Shown here piece after piece: positions 1 through 7,948 of a DNA stretch of 43,741 bases (position 1 is the stretch's first letter; each line of letters opens with the position of its first letter). Source of the stretch: Betaproteobacteria bacterium (GTDB taxonomy: Bacteria > Pseudomonadota > Gammaproteobacteria > Burkholderiales > Casimicrobiaceae); assembly GCA_016704895.1 (NCBI GenBank), contig JADIZG010000032.1:1-43741 (forward strand), read 5' to 3'. The notes beneath the pieces are model-generated. The model saw only the letters and a list, made by a program, of their open reading frames with translations. It searched no databases and was not told where the DNA came from. A program made the position numbers and the translations under genes.

Positions 1-1073
1 CCGCGCGAGTCCTTGCGCGCGCGGATCGCATTGACCATCTCGAGCGCGGTCTTCTCGCAGGGCGGCAACGCCGCGTCGCTCGTGCCGATCGGGGTCACCC
101 GCTCGCCGAAGCGGATCAGGTGCGAGCACCAGGTGAGGCCCGCGCCGAACGCGGGCGTCAGGATCAGCGCGCCGGGCTTCACGCGGCCTTCCTCGATCGC
201 GTCGACGAGCGCGACCGGGACGGTCGCCGCGGACATGTTGCCGTACTTGTGCACGGTGACGAACACGCGCTCCATCGGGATGCCCGCGCGCTTCGCGACG
301 AACTCGATGATCCGCAGGTTCGCCTGGTGCGGCACGACGAGGTCGACCGCGTCGGCCGTGACGCCCGCCTTCGCGAGCACGTGCGCCGACGACTCGCTCA
401 TGCCGTGCACGGCCCGCTTGAAGATCTCCTGCCCGTCGAAGTCCCACAGCGTGTCGCCGAACGAGACGCCGCGGTTGCCGTACGTGGTGCCGTATCCGCG
501 CACGCGCAGGATCCCGCGCGCATCGGCGTAGCAGCCGAGCTTGTCGGCGACGATGCCTTCGTCGCGGTCGGTCGCCTGGAGCACGACCGCCGCGCAGCCG
601 TCGCCGAACAGCACGGCGACGTTGCGGTTCTCCCAGTCCATGAACGGCGAGATCGTCTCGACGCCGACGACGAGCGCGCTGCGCACCGTTCCCGAGCGGA
701 TCAGGCCGGTGGCCGACGAAAGGCCGTACAGGAAGCTCGTGCACGCGGAGTTGACGTCCATCGCCGCCGCGCCCCACGCGCCGAGCCGGTGCTGCAGGCC
801 CGACGCGGAGTTGGGCACGAGCTCCTCGTTCGAGCAGCTGCCGTAGACGACGAGGTCGAGGTCCTTCGCGTCGAGGCCGGCGCAGGCCAGCGCGCGCGCA
901 CCGGCGACGTGGGCGAGCTCGCTCCCCAGCACGTGCGTGATGCGACGCTCGCGGATGCCGGTCCGCTGCGCGATCCACGCGTCGTCGGTCTCGAGGAACG
1001 TCGCGAGATCGGCGTTGCTGAGCACGGCGGGCGGCATGCACTTGCCCCAGCCGGTGATGGCGGCGTTCGTCAT
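1..1073 (-). CDS. beta-ketoacyl-ACP synthase III, long FabH-like clade (3' end outside window)
   Basis: Decarboxylating condensing enzyme of fatty acid or related acyl-chain synthesis, expected to use acyl-CoA plus malonyl-ACP in the cytoplasm. The reverse strand starts at ATG 1073 behind a GGGGGAAA ribosome site and stays open to the window edge (357 codons seen). The KAS III triad is visible: Cys111 in VNSACTSF, His249 in VPHQAN and Asn279 in HKYGN. Classical FabH is about 320 residues; this one is longer, with a tail containing SDAALPPCEKTALE, which fits the long FabH-like clade rather than housekeeping FabH. It is the last gene of a four-gene run on this strand. The substrate cannot be told from sequence alone, and the C-terminus is not in the window. 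Confidence 0.88.
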   Translation of the reverse strand, partial: MTNAAITGWGKCMPPAVLSNADLATFLETDDAWIAQRTGIRERRITHVLGSELAHVAGARALACAGLDAKDLDLVVYGSCSNEELVPNSASGLQHRLGAWGAAAMDVNSACTSFLYGLSSATGLIRSGTVRSALVVGVETISPFMDWENRNVAVLFGDGCAAVVLQATDRDEGIVADKLGCYADARGILRVRGYGTTYGNRGVSFGDTLWDFDGQEIFKRAVHGMSESSAHVLAKAGVTADAVDLVVPHQANLRIIEFVAKRAGIPMERVFVTVHKYGNMSAATVPVALVDAIEEGRVKPGALILTPAFGAGLTWCSHLIRFGERVTPIGTSDAALPPCEKTALEMVNAIRARKDSR

Positions 1074-1153
1074 CGATTTCCCCCGGCGCGTCCGCGCGGC
1101 GCGCGTCGCCGCGCGCGCCACCCCGGACCGGCAGGGCGATTCTACGCGGAGGC

Positions 1154-1369
1154 CTACCGGTTGCGGCGTCGCGGGCGACCGCCCTTGCGCTTGGCTCGCG
1201 GCGGCGCTTCGCCTTCCGCACGCTTGCGGTTCGCGGTGGGCTTGACCGTCGCAGGCGCCTCGGGGGCGCTGCGCTGGTCGCCGATGATGCCTTTCACCGG
1301 GCACACCTTGAAGATCGGACACTTGCGGCACCCGACGGCAAGGGCGATCGGACAGAGCGTGACGGCCAT
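1154..1369 (-). CDS. small Cys-rich basic protein, function unknown
   Basis: A 71-residue protein starting at ATG 1369 behind an AGGAG ribosome site 6 nt upstream. The N-terminal third carries four cysteines (Cys6, Cys14, Cys17, Cys23) in the pattern CRKCPIFKVCP, which could bind a metal or an Fe-S cluster. The C-terminal half is low complexity and strongly basic, ending KRKGGRPRRRNR. The good ribosome site, the co-directional neighbours and the ordered cysteine motif support a real gene despite its size. I believe similar small CPIF..CP proteins occur in other betaproteobacteria, but I assign no function. Confidence 0.6.
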   Translation of the reverse strand: MAVTLCPIALAVGCRKCPIFKVCPVKGIIGDQRSAPEAPATVKPTANRKRAEGEAPPRAKRKGGRPRRRNR

Positions 1370-1459
1370 CGGCGACTCCTCGATGCGACGCCGGGGGCAT
1401 CGCTGAACTTTTCATCATCGTTCGATTCGCGCCCGGGGACAAGCGCAACGTGGTGCGAC

Positions 1460-1831
1460 TCAATGCCGCGACCTTCTCCAGCGCAGGATCGCGACCGCGT
1501 AGATCGCCGCGTTGAGCGCGACGACGAACGCGCCGAGCCACGCCTGCACGCCCGGCGTGAGGCCCGCCGGGTAGAGCAGGGGCAGCACGTAGTGCTCGAC
1601 GAAGCCGCCCGGGTAGCCCGCCTCGCCCGCGCGGCGGCGCAGTGCGTTCTCGAGCGGGGTCAGCGGGCAGATCGTCGCCGTCACCTCGACCCACGCCGCC
1701 CACATCGCGGCCGGCAGGTGCACGAACGCCCAGCGCGGACGGCGCCACGCGAGAAACCCGCCCAGGCAGGCGAACAGGACGAACGCGACGTGCAGCGCGA
1801 CGATCGCATCGGCGGCGAGCCGATCGATCAT
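1460..1831 (-). CDS. DUF2784 family membrane protein
   Basis: A 123-residue protein with the DUF2784 look: an N-terminal helix (DAIVALHVAFVLFACLGGFLAW), an RPRWAFVHL turn, then WVEVTATICPLTPLENALR, a GFVEHYVLPLLYP segment and a final membrane helix near residues 98-116. Three to four membrane segments are likely, placing it in the inner membrane. Nothing is known of its activity. It starts 23 nt after the methyltransferase gene ends, so the two are probably transcribed together. Confidence is high for the family and nil for the role. Confidence 0.82.
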   Translation of the reverse strand: MIDRLAADAIVALHVAFVLFACLGGFLAWRRPRWAFVHLPAAMWAAWVEVTATICPLTPLENALRRRAGEAGYPGGFVEHYVLPLLYPAGLTPGVQAWLGAFVVALNAAIYAVAILRWRRSRH

Positions 1832-1854
1832 CTCCGCTCGCTACCGGCGGAGCC

Positions 1855-3801
1855 TCAGGCCTCGAGGAGCGCGGCCGACGCGAACTGCGCGAGGCGGCGC
1901 TCGACGGCGGCCTGCGGTTGCGCCGCTTCCGCCGCCGGCACGGCGCCGCGGGTCGCCGCAGCGAGGTCGGCCGCCGAGCGGGTACCGTCGCACAGCGGCA
2001 GGAGCCTGCGCGCGAAGTCGTCGGCGAGCCGCACGCTGACGTGCCGGAGGTTGGTGACGAGCGGTGCGCGGCCGGCCTGCCATCGCGCCACCGCGCCCGC
2101 CCGGGGCCGCGCCGACGGGCGCGTCGCGACGGCGATCGCGTCGACGTAGGGATCGGCCATGCCGACGGCCCACGCCTCGAGAACGCGCGCGGGCGCGGCG
2201 TCCGCAGGAACGCCTCGCGCAGCTATCGCGTCGACGAGCTCCTTGCCCGGTACCGACGCGGGAAACCGGCCGGCCAGCAGGTCGCCGACGGGATCGGCCG
2301 CCGCGCCACCGGCGAGACGGTGGCGCATGTAGGCCATCGTCGCAGCGAAGTGAAGTGCGGCCACCTGGCGAGCGTCGCGAGGTCCCGGGTTGCCGGCGCC
2401 CGCGCGCACGAGCAGCGACTGCCGCACCTGGCGCAGGTGCACGAAGTCGAGCATCTGCTCGCGCGCGACCGGATCGCGGCTGGCCAGCCGGTCGCGAAGG
2501 GCCGCGCTCGCGCCCCCGTGGCTGCGCGTGCCCGGATCGACGTCGGCGGCGACCGTGAGGCGATGCCGCGCCGCGTGGGCCGTGAACGCCGTGTAGTAGA
2601 CCGGTTCGTTCACCGGTGCCAGGTCGTCGTGGTAGATCCCGCCGTCGTCGCGCTCGGCCTCGCGCGCGAAGTTCTCGGCAACGGCCGCCGCCGCTCCGCC
2701 CTGCGCGCGCCAGGTGCCGGCCAGGAGTGCGATGAACTCCCTCGCACGTGTGACGCGCTCGGCCGGGTCGGCCGTCGCGCGCACGTGGAACTGCATCGCG
2801 TCCCAGCCGATGCGGCGGATCCAGCCTCCCGGCAGCAGATTGTAGTTGACGTACGCGACGCCGCCGGGCGCGAGGCGGTTCGCGATCGTGCGGAACATCG
2901 TGTCGCGGACGTCCGGCGGCACCCACGAGTAGAAGCCGTGGGCGACGATGACGTCGAACGCGCCCACGCGCGACGGAAGGGTCCCGACGTCGCCTTGCAG
3001 CAGCGTGACGTTGGGGATGCCCGCGCCCTCGGCCAGCGCGCGCGCGCTGGCCATGAGGCGCTCCGACAGGTCGATGCCGACGAAACGGCCGCGCGGATAC
3101 GAGGCCGCCATCGGCACTAGGTTCGCGCCGTCGCCGCACCCGATCTCGAGCACCGAGATCGTCTCCCGCTTCGGCGGCGCCACGCCGTGCAGCTGCGCGA
3201 CGGCGAGCAGCCGGTTCGGGTGCGTCTCGTGGAACGGACGGCCGACGTAGGCGATCGCCTCGTAGGCGTCGCGGACCTTCTGGTGGATCGTCTCGGCCAT
3301 GACCCCGTCGATTCTATCGGACGCGCTTCGACCGCGACTTGCGCGCCGCGCGCGGTGCCGCCGCCGCCGCGCGCGCTCCGCCCACCAGGGCTCGAGCGCG
3401 TCGGCGAGCGCGGACGGCAGCCGGGTTCCGGACGCGCGCACGCCCCAGCGGAAGCGGCGCCAGGGCGGGACCTCGAGCTCGTCGAACCCGATGAGCGGCC
3501 GGTCGAACAGCGCGTCGAGACGCAGCATCACGTATCGCGCGGGCACGCCCGCCGCCTTCTTCGCGTCGATCCAGTGGGGGCCTTCCGCGGGCGCGGTCAT
3601 GACGACGCCGGATCCGATCAGTCCCTTCGGCGGCACGCCGAGCCGCACGAGGAACGCGCGGCTGCCCGGTTCGATGTGCCTGAAGCGGCCGCACGACCAC
3701 TCGGTGTCGAGGTGGCCGCGCCGTGCGAGCGTGCGGATGTCGTCGGCGAGCGACGGCCAGCTCCAGATCGACGGATTGAAGGCGAACAGGTGCGTGGCCA
3801 T
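1855..3801 (-). CDS. EVE-like domain fused in frame to a SAM methyltransferase with regulatory domain
   Basis: Reads as one 648-residue protein from ATG 3801. Residues 1-140 look like the EVE/PUA-type domain that heads some HNH and McrB-like restriction proteins (HLFAFNPSIWSWP, WSCGRFRHIEPGSRAFLVRLG, PKGLIGSG, GPHW). An Arg-rich linker (about 141-167) follows. A class I methyltransferase starts near residue 168 (MAETIHQKVRDAYEAIAY), with the SAM motif VLEIGCGDGANLVPMA and FDVIVAHGFYSWVP. The C-terminal half resembles the methyltransferase regulatory domain (PF10119 type). ATG 3300 is an internal start from which the methyltransferase alone could be made. No stop separates the two parts. Because this sequence has indels elsewhere, a lost stop is possible. 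The substrate is unknown. Confidence 0.72.
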   Translation of the reverse strand: MATHLFAFNPSIWSWPSLADDIRTLARRGHLDTEWSCGRFRHIEPGSRAFLVRLGVPPKGLIGSGVVMTAPAEGPHWIDAKKAAGVPARYVMLRLDALFDRPLIGFDELEVPPWRRFRWGVRASGTRLPSALADALEPWWAERARRRRHRARRASRGRSASDRIDGVMAETIHQKVRDAYEAIAYVGRPFHETHPNRLLAVAQLHGVAPPKRETISVLEIGCGDGANLVPMAASYPRGRFVGIDLSERLMASARALAEGAGIPNVTLLQGDVGTLPSRVGAFDVIVAHGFYSWVPPDVRDTMFRTIANRLAPGGVAYVNYNLLPGGWIRRIGWDAMQFHVRATADPAERVTRAREFIALLAGTWRAQGGAAAAVAENFAREAERDDGGIYHDDLAPVNEPVYYTAFTAHAARHRLTVAADVDPGTRSHGGASAALRDRLASRDPVAREQMLDFVHLRQVRQSLLVRAGAGNPGPRDARQVAALHFAATMAYMRHRLAGGAAADPVGDLLAGRFPASVPGKELVDAIAARGVPADAAPARVLEAWAVGMADPYVDAIAVATRPSARPRAGAVARWQAGRAPLVTNLRHVSVRLADDFARRLLPLCDGTRSAADLAAATRGAVPAAEAAQPQAAVERRLAQFASAALLEA

Positions 3802-3864
3802 CGCGGCCCGCTACGCGGCGGAACGGTCGCGCGCGACGCGGTGTGTAGGTATGCTACGCCCCCG

Positions 3865-4887
3865 ATGGGATCGCCAGCCGCCTCCGCGATCGCGCGGCGT
3901 GCCACCGTCGCGGCACTCGTCGCGATCGCCGCCGCGCTCGTCGCGTCGTGCGCGACCACGCCCGCGCCGCGCGATCGCGCCGCGCCGCCGTCCTCGTCCA
4001 CGCCGTCGTCGAAGTACTACTCGGACGACGGACCCCCCGCGAATCCGCCCGACGGCCTCGACGCGGTCCCCGACGCGATCCCGAGGGCCGAGCCGCTGCA
4101 CCGGTTCGCGAACCGTCCCTACGTCGTGCTGGGACGCCAGTACGTGCCCGCGACGTCGCTCGGGCCCTACCGCGAGCAGGGCGTCGCGTCCTGGTACGGG
4201 CGCAAGTTCCACGGCCAGCGCACGTCGACCGGCGAGGTCTACGACATGTACGCGATGACCGCGGCGCATCCGACGCTGCCGCTGCCGTCGTACGCGCGCG
4301 TCACCAGCGTCGCGACCGGCAAGTCGGTGGTCGTGCGGGTGAACGACCGCGGCCCGTTCCTGCACGGGCGCGTGATCGACCTGTCGTACGCGGCCGCGCA
4401 TCGCCTCGGCATCGCCCAGCGCGGCAGCGGCGAGGTGATCGTCGAGTCGGTGCTGCCGGGCGCCGCGACGTTCGCGACGGCGGCGGCCCCCTCGGGACCG
4501 GCGACGCCACCCGGCACGACAACCACGCCACTCGCCCCGCCGCCCGCGATCGTCGCGACCGCGCCGCTCGCCGCACCGGCCGCCGTCGTCGCGGCGCCCG
4601 TGCCTCCCGCAGCGGGCGTCCCCGCGCCGGCGGAGCCCGCGGTCCAGGCGTCGAACGGAGGCTTCGTCGTGCAGCTCGGCGCGTTCGCGAGCGAGCCCAA
4701 TGCGCGGAGCTTCCTCGCGCACGTTCAGGGCCAGCTCGCCTCTGTGTCCGCCGAGCCGCGCGTCCGCCAGGCGGGAGGGCTCTACCGCGTCTATGTCGGA
4801 CCCTATCCGACACGCGACGACGCGCGGCGGGCCGCCGACCGGCTCGAGAACGCGTTCGGCATGGCGACCTCGGTCGCGCCGCATTGA
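3865..4887 (+). CDS. rlpA: RlpA family septal ring lipoprotein / lytic transglycosylase
   Basis: An outer-membrane lipoprotein expected to cleave peptidoglycan strands lacking stem peptides at the septum. The chosen ATG (3865) gives a lipoprotein signal ending LVASC, lipidated at Cys29; longer upstream reading has no signal peptide. The double-psi beta-barrel follows at about residues 105-190, with VASWYGRKFHGQRTSTGE, VRVNDRGPF and VIDLSYAAAHRLG. A Pro/Ala-rich linker leads to a C-terminal SPOR domain (about 265-340, FVVQLGAFASEPNA, YRVYVGPYPTRDDA), which targets denuded septal glycan. The 340-residue length is normal. It is divergent from the EVE-methyltransferase gene, with 63 nt between starts. 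Confidence 0.93.
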   Translation: MGSPAASAIARRATVAALVAIAAALVASCATTPAPRDRAAPPSSSTPSSKYYSDDGPPANPPDGLDAVPDAIPRAEPLHRFANRPYVVLGRQYVPATSLGPYREQGVASWYGRKFHGQRTSTGEVYDMYAMTAAHPTLPLPSYARVTSVATGKSVVVRVNDRGPFLHGRVIDLSYAAAHRLGIAQRGSGEVIVESVLPGAATFATAAAPSGPATPPGTTTTPLAPPPAIVATAPLAAPAAVVAAPVPPAAGVPAPAEPAVQASNGGFVVQLGAFASEPNARSFLAHVQGQLASVSAEPRVRQAGGLYRVYVGPYPTRDDARRAADRLENAFGMATSVAPH

Positions 4888-4928
4888 AATGTTCCCGCCA
4901 TTGAACCCGGATCGGCTCCCACGGTCGT

Positions 4929-4934
4929 TATAAT
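4929..4934 (+). promoter_or_regulatory. TATAAT -10 element upstream of tolB
   Basis: A perfect TATAAT lies in the 116-nt gap between rlpA and the tolB start at 5004. The only TTGA-like hexamer upstream (TTGAAC at 4901) is 22 nt away, too far for a normal sigma-70 spacing, so the -35 is unclear. The -10 match is exact in a very GC-rich background, where it is unlikely by chance. Confidence 0.4.
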
Positions 4935-5003
4935 CACAGCTCCGGGGCGCGTGGGGAGGACGTGGCCGCCGGGGCATCACCTCGCCCTCGACCCCCCACG
5001 CCG

Positions 5004-6292
5004 ATGAGATTGCCGCTCCGACGCTCGTTCCTCTCCCTCCTCGCCGTCGTCCTCGCGCTCGTCGTGGCGCCGGCGCGCGCGCAGCTCACGATCGAGATCG
5101 TCGGCGGCGCCGGCACGGCGATCCCGATCGCGGTCGTGCCGTTCGACGGCGAATCGGCGTTCCCGCTCGGCATCTCGGGCATCGTCGCCGCGGACCTCCA
5201 GCGCTCGGGCCTCTTCCGGAGCGTGGACCCCGGCGGCATCGTGCCGCGGCCGGCGCGCGCCGAGGACGTGCGCATCGACGTGTGGCGGGGCCGCGGCGCC
5301 GATGCGGTCGTCGTGGGCACGATGCGTCCGCTCGGCGACGGCCGCGTCGAGGTCCGGTACGCGCTCGTCGATTCGGTGCGCGGCGGCACGCTCGCGTCGA
5401 CGCTGTACACGGTGACGCAGGCCCAGTTCCGCGCGACCGCCCACCGGATCGCCGACGAGATCTACGCGAAGCTCACCGGCGAGCGCGGCGTGTTCTCGAC
5501 GCGCATCGCCTACGTGGCGAAGCAGGGTCCGCGCTTCCAGCTCATCGTGGCCGACGCCGACGGGGCGGACCCGCAGACGATCGTCAGCACCGACGAGCCG
5601 CTCCTGTCGCCGCGCTGGTCGCCCGACGGGTCGAAGATCGCCTACGTCTCGCTCGAGCAGAAGAAGCCGATCGTCTACGTGCAGAACCTCGCGACCGGCG
5701 GGCGCACGGCGGTCGCCGCGTTCCGCGGCAGCAACAGCGCCCCGCGTGGTCGCCCGACGGCCGGCAGCTCGCGGTGACGCTCACGCGCGACGGGGGCTCG
5801 CAGCTCTACCTGATGAACGCCGACGGCACCGGCCTGAAGCGCCTGATGAGCTCGCCGGGCGTCGACACCGAGGCGTGGTTCATGCCCGACGGCCGCTCGA
5901 TCCTGTTCACGTCCGACCGCGGCGGCAGCCCGCAGGTCTATCGCGTCGGCGTCGACGGCGGCGCGGTCGAGCGCATCACGTTCGACGGCAGCTACAACGT
6001 GTCGCCGCGCCCGCTTCCCGACGGCAAGGGCATGGTCTACGTGCGCCGCGACGGCGGTCGCTACCAGGTCGCGATCATGGATTTCGCGACGCGCCAGACG
6101 CAGGTGCTGACCCCCGGCCCGCTCGACGAATCGCCCAGCGTCGCGCCCAACGGCCGCCTCGTGCTCTACGCGAACGAGACCGGAGGGCGTGGTATCTTGA
6201 ATGCGGTGTCCGCCGACGGCCGCGTGAAGCAGCGCATCGTCGCGCCGGCCACCGACGTGCGCGAACCCGCGTGGGGCCCCTTGCCCCGATAG
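5004..6292 (+). CDS. tolB: TolB, Tol-Pal periplasmic beta-propeller protein (apparent 1-nt frameshift)
   Basis: Periplasmic component of the Tol-Pal envelope-constriction system; it binds Pal. ATG 5004 is preferred because it starts directly at a signal peptide (MRLPLRRSFLSLLAVV to APARA, then QLTIEIVGG); GTG 4962 adds 14 Pro/Arg residues. The N-terminal alpha/beta domain runs to about residue 165, then propeller repeats such as SPRWSPDGSKIAYVS, AWFMPDGRSILFTS and PSVAPNGRLVLYA. The frame breaks at the C4 run 5740-5743: before it the reading is FRGSNSAP, after it AWSPDGRQLAVTL in another frame. Adding one base restores a continuous TolB of about 430 residues. pal follows 53 nt downstream. An essential-type gene in a normal neighbourhood suggests a sequencing indel rather than a pseudogene. 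Confidence 0.9.
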
Positions 6293-6345
6293 CGCGACCA
6301 TTCCGGACTGACGTTCCGCCCGTCCGCAACTTCCAGGAGGACCCC

Positions 6346-6912
6346 ATGCAGAGAATCTTCGCCGCCGCCGCGTTCGCCGTACTTCTCGCCGGATGCCAGA
6401 GCACGCCGACGACGCAGGACGCCGCACCGGTCGAGGACCGCGCCGCGGCAGGCGCGTCCGGCACGTCGGGCGCCAGCACGAGCGGCGCCGGCACCTCGGG
6501 CGTGTCGGGCACGTCGGCCGGCGCGTCGGGCACCGGCGCCGCGGGCGGCAACCCGCTCAAGGATCCGGCGAACGTGCTGTCGAAGCGCAGCGTGTACTTC
6601 GACTTCGACAGCTTCGTCGTCAAGGACGAGTACAAGCCGCTGATCGAGGCGCACGGGCGCTACCTCGCGGGCAACCGGAGCGCGCGCATGACGATCCAGG
6701 GCAACACCGACGAGCGCGGCTCGCGCGAGTACAACATCGCGCTCGGCCAGAAGCGCGCCGACTCGGTCAAGCGGATGCTGATGCTGATGGGCGCGCAGGA
6801 GGCCCAGGTGGAGACGGTGAGCTTCGGCAAGGAGAAGCCGAGGAATCCGGGCCACGACGAGGCGGCTTGGGCCCAGAACCGCCGCGACGACATCGTCTAC
6901 GCCGGCGAATGA
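6346..6912 (+). CDS. pal: Pal, peptidoglycan-associated outer-membrane lipoprotein
   Basis: Anchors the outer membrane to peptidoglycan and partners TolB. The start is fixed by a strong AGGAGG 5 nt upstream of ATG 6346 and a lipoprotein signal ending LLAGC (Cys17). Residues 35-65 form an unusual Gly/Ser/Thr/Ala-rich spacer with repeated GTSG units. The OmpA-like domain follows (YFDFDSFVVKDEY, IQGNTDERGSREYNIALGQK, RRDDIVY), containing the diaminopimelate-contact region NTDERG. The 188-residue length is typical. Its stop codon overlaps the start of cpoB, so translation is probably coupled. Confidence 0.96.
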   Translation: MQRIFAAAAFAVLLAGCQSTPTTQDAAPVEDRAAAGASGTSGASTSGAGTSGVSGTSAGASGTGAAGGNPLKDPANVLSKRSVYFDFDSFVVKDEYKPLIEAHGRYLAGNRSARMTIQGNTDERGSREYNIALGQKRADSVKRMLMLMGAQEAQVETVSFGKEKPRNPGHDEAAWAQNRRDDIVYAGE

Positions 6913-7783
6913 TGCGCGTGCACGCGATGCGACGCGGTGCGGGCGCGGTGGCGTTGGCGGCCGCGCTCGCCGGCGGCGTCGCGCATGCCGCGCTGTTCGA
7001 CGACGAGGAGGCGCGCAAGCGCATCGCCGAGACGAACGTGCGCCTGACGCAGGTGCAGAAGCAGCTCGAGGATCGCATCGCGGCGCTCGAGCAGCAGCTG
7101 AAGTCGCAGGGGCTGGTCGAGATGTTCGGCGCGGTCGAGCAGCTCAAGGCCGACCTCGCGCGCATGCGCGGCCAGATCGAGGTGCTGACGCACGAGCTCG
7201 CCGAGGCGCAGAAGCGGCAGCGCGACCTCTACGTCGACCTCGACTCGCGCATGCGCAGGCTCGAGACGGCGAACGCGCCGACGGCCGGCGTTCCCGCGGT
7301 GCCGGGCGCGGCCGGCGCTCCGGCGCAGGCCGGCACGGCGACACCTCCGGCGGCGGCGGGCACGGTCCCCGCAGCGACCACACCCGCCCCGCGGCTCCGG
7401 TCGCCGATGCCGCCTCCGAGCAGCGCGCGTACGACGCGGCGCTCGAGCAGTTCAAGCGCGCCGACTATCCTGGCGCCATCGCGGCGTTCGGCGCGTTCGT
7501 CAAGGCGCACCCGAAGAGCCCGCTCGCGCCGTCCGCGCAGTACTGGATCGGCAACGCGCAGTTCGCCCGCCGCGACTTCCGCGGGGCGATCGCGGCGCAG
7601 CGGCAGCTCGTGCAGCAGTACCCCGACAGCGCGAAGGTGCCCGACGCGATGCTCAACATCGCGTCCGCGCAGGGCGAGCTGAACGAGAACGCTGCGGCGC
7701 GACGCACGCTCGAGGAGCTGATCGCGAAGTATCCGGCGTCCGAGGCCGCGGGGAAGGCGAAGCAGCGGCTGGGCGTGCGTTAG
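6909..7783 (+). CDS. cpoB: CpoB/YbgF, Tol-Pal coordinator (apparent 1-nt frameshift)
   Basis: Periplasmic TPR protein that links peptidoglycan synthesis to Tol-Pal constriction. Starts at ATG 6909 or 6912, overlapping the pal stop. A signal peptide (RRGAGAVALAAALAGGVAHA) precedes a coiled coil (about residues 30-115, LTQVQKQLEDRIAALEQQLK) and a Pro/Ala linker. The frame then breaks in the C4 run 7387-7390. In the shifted frame a normal TPR tail follows (RAYDAALEQFKRADYPGA, YWIGNAQFARRDF, AMLNIASAQGELNE) to a stop at 7781-7783. One added base makes an intact protein of about 291 residues. The same octamer, GCCCCGCG, marks the tolB break. Confidence 0.9.
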
Positions 7784-7948
7784 CCGCCAGGCCGTGGAGC
7801 CCTCCCGCCGGGCGGATGCTGCTGACCGCCGGTGCCGGACGCGGCGACCGCGGCCCGGCCACGGCTCGCGACCGGACCGCGCCCCCGCCGGCCGCGCGCG
7901 TGATCGCGGGGGGAGGGGGCAGCGGAACCTCTCCGGGCCCCGACCCCC

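Noticed and set aside
4901..4934. TTGAAC plus TATAAT as a full tolB promoter
   Set aside because: The spacer is 22 nt, too long for sigma-70, so only the -10 is kept.
4962..5003. GTG 4962 as the tolB start, helped by GGGGAGGA
   Set aside because: The ribosome site would be only 1 nt away and the extra 14 residues precede, rather than form, the signal peptide.
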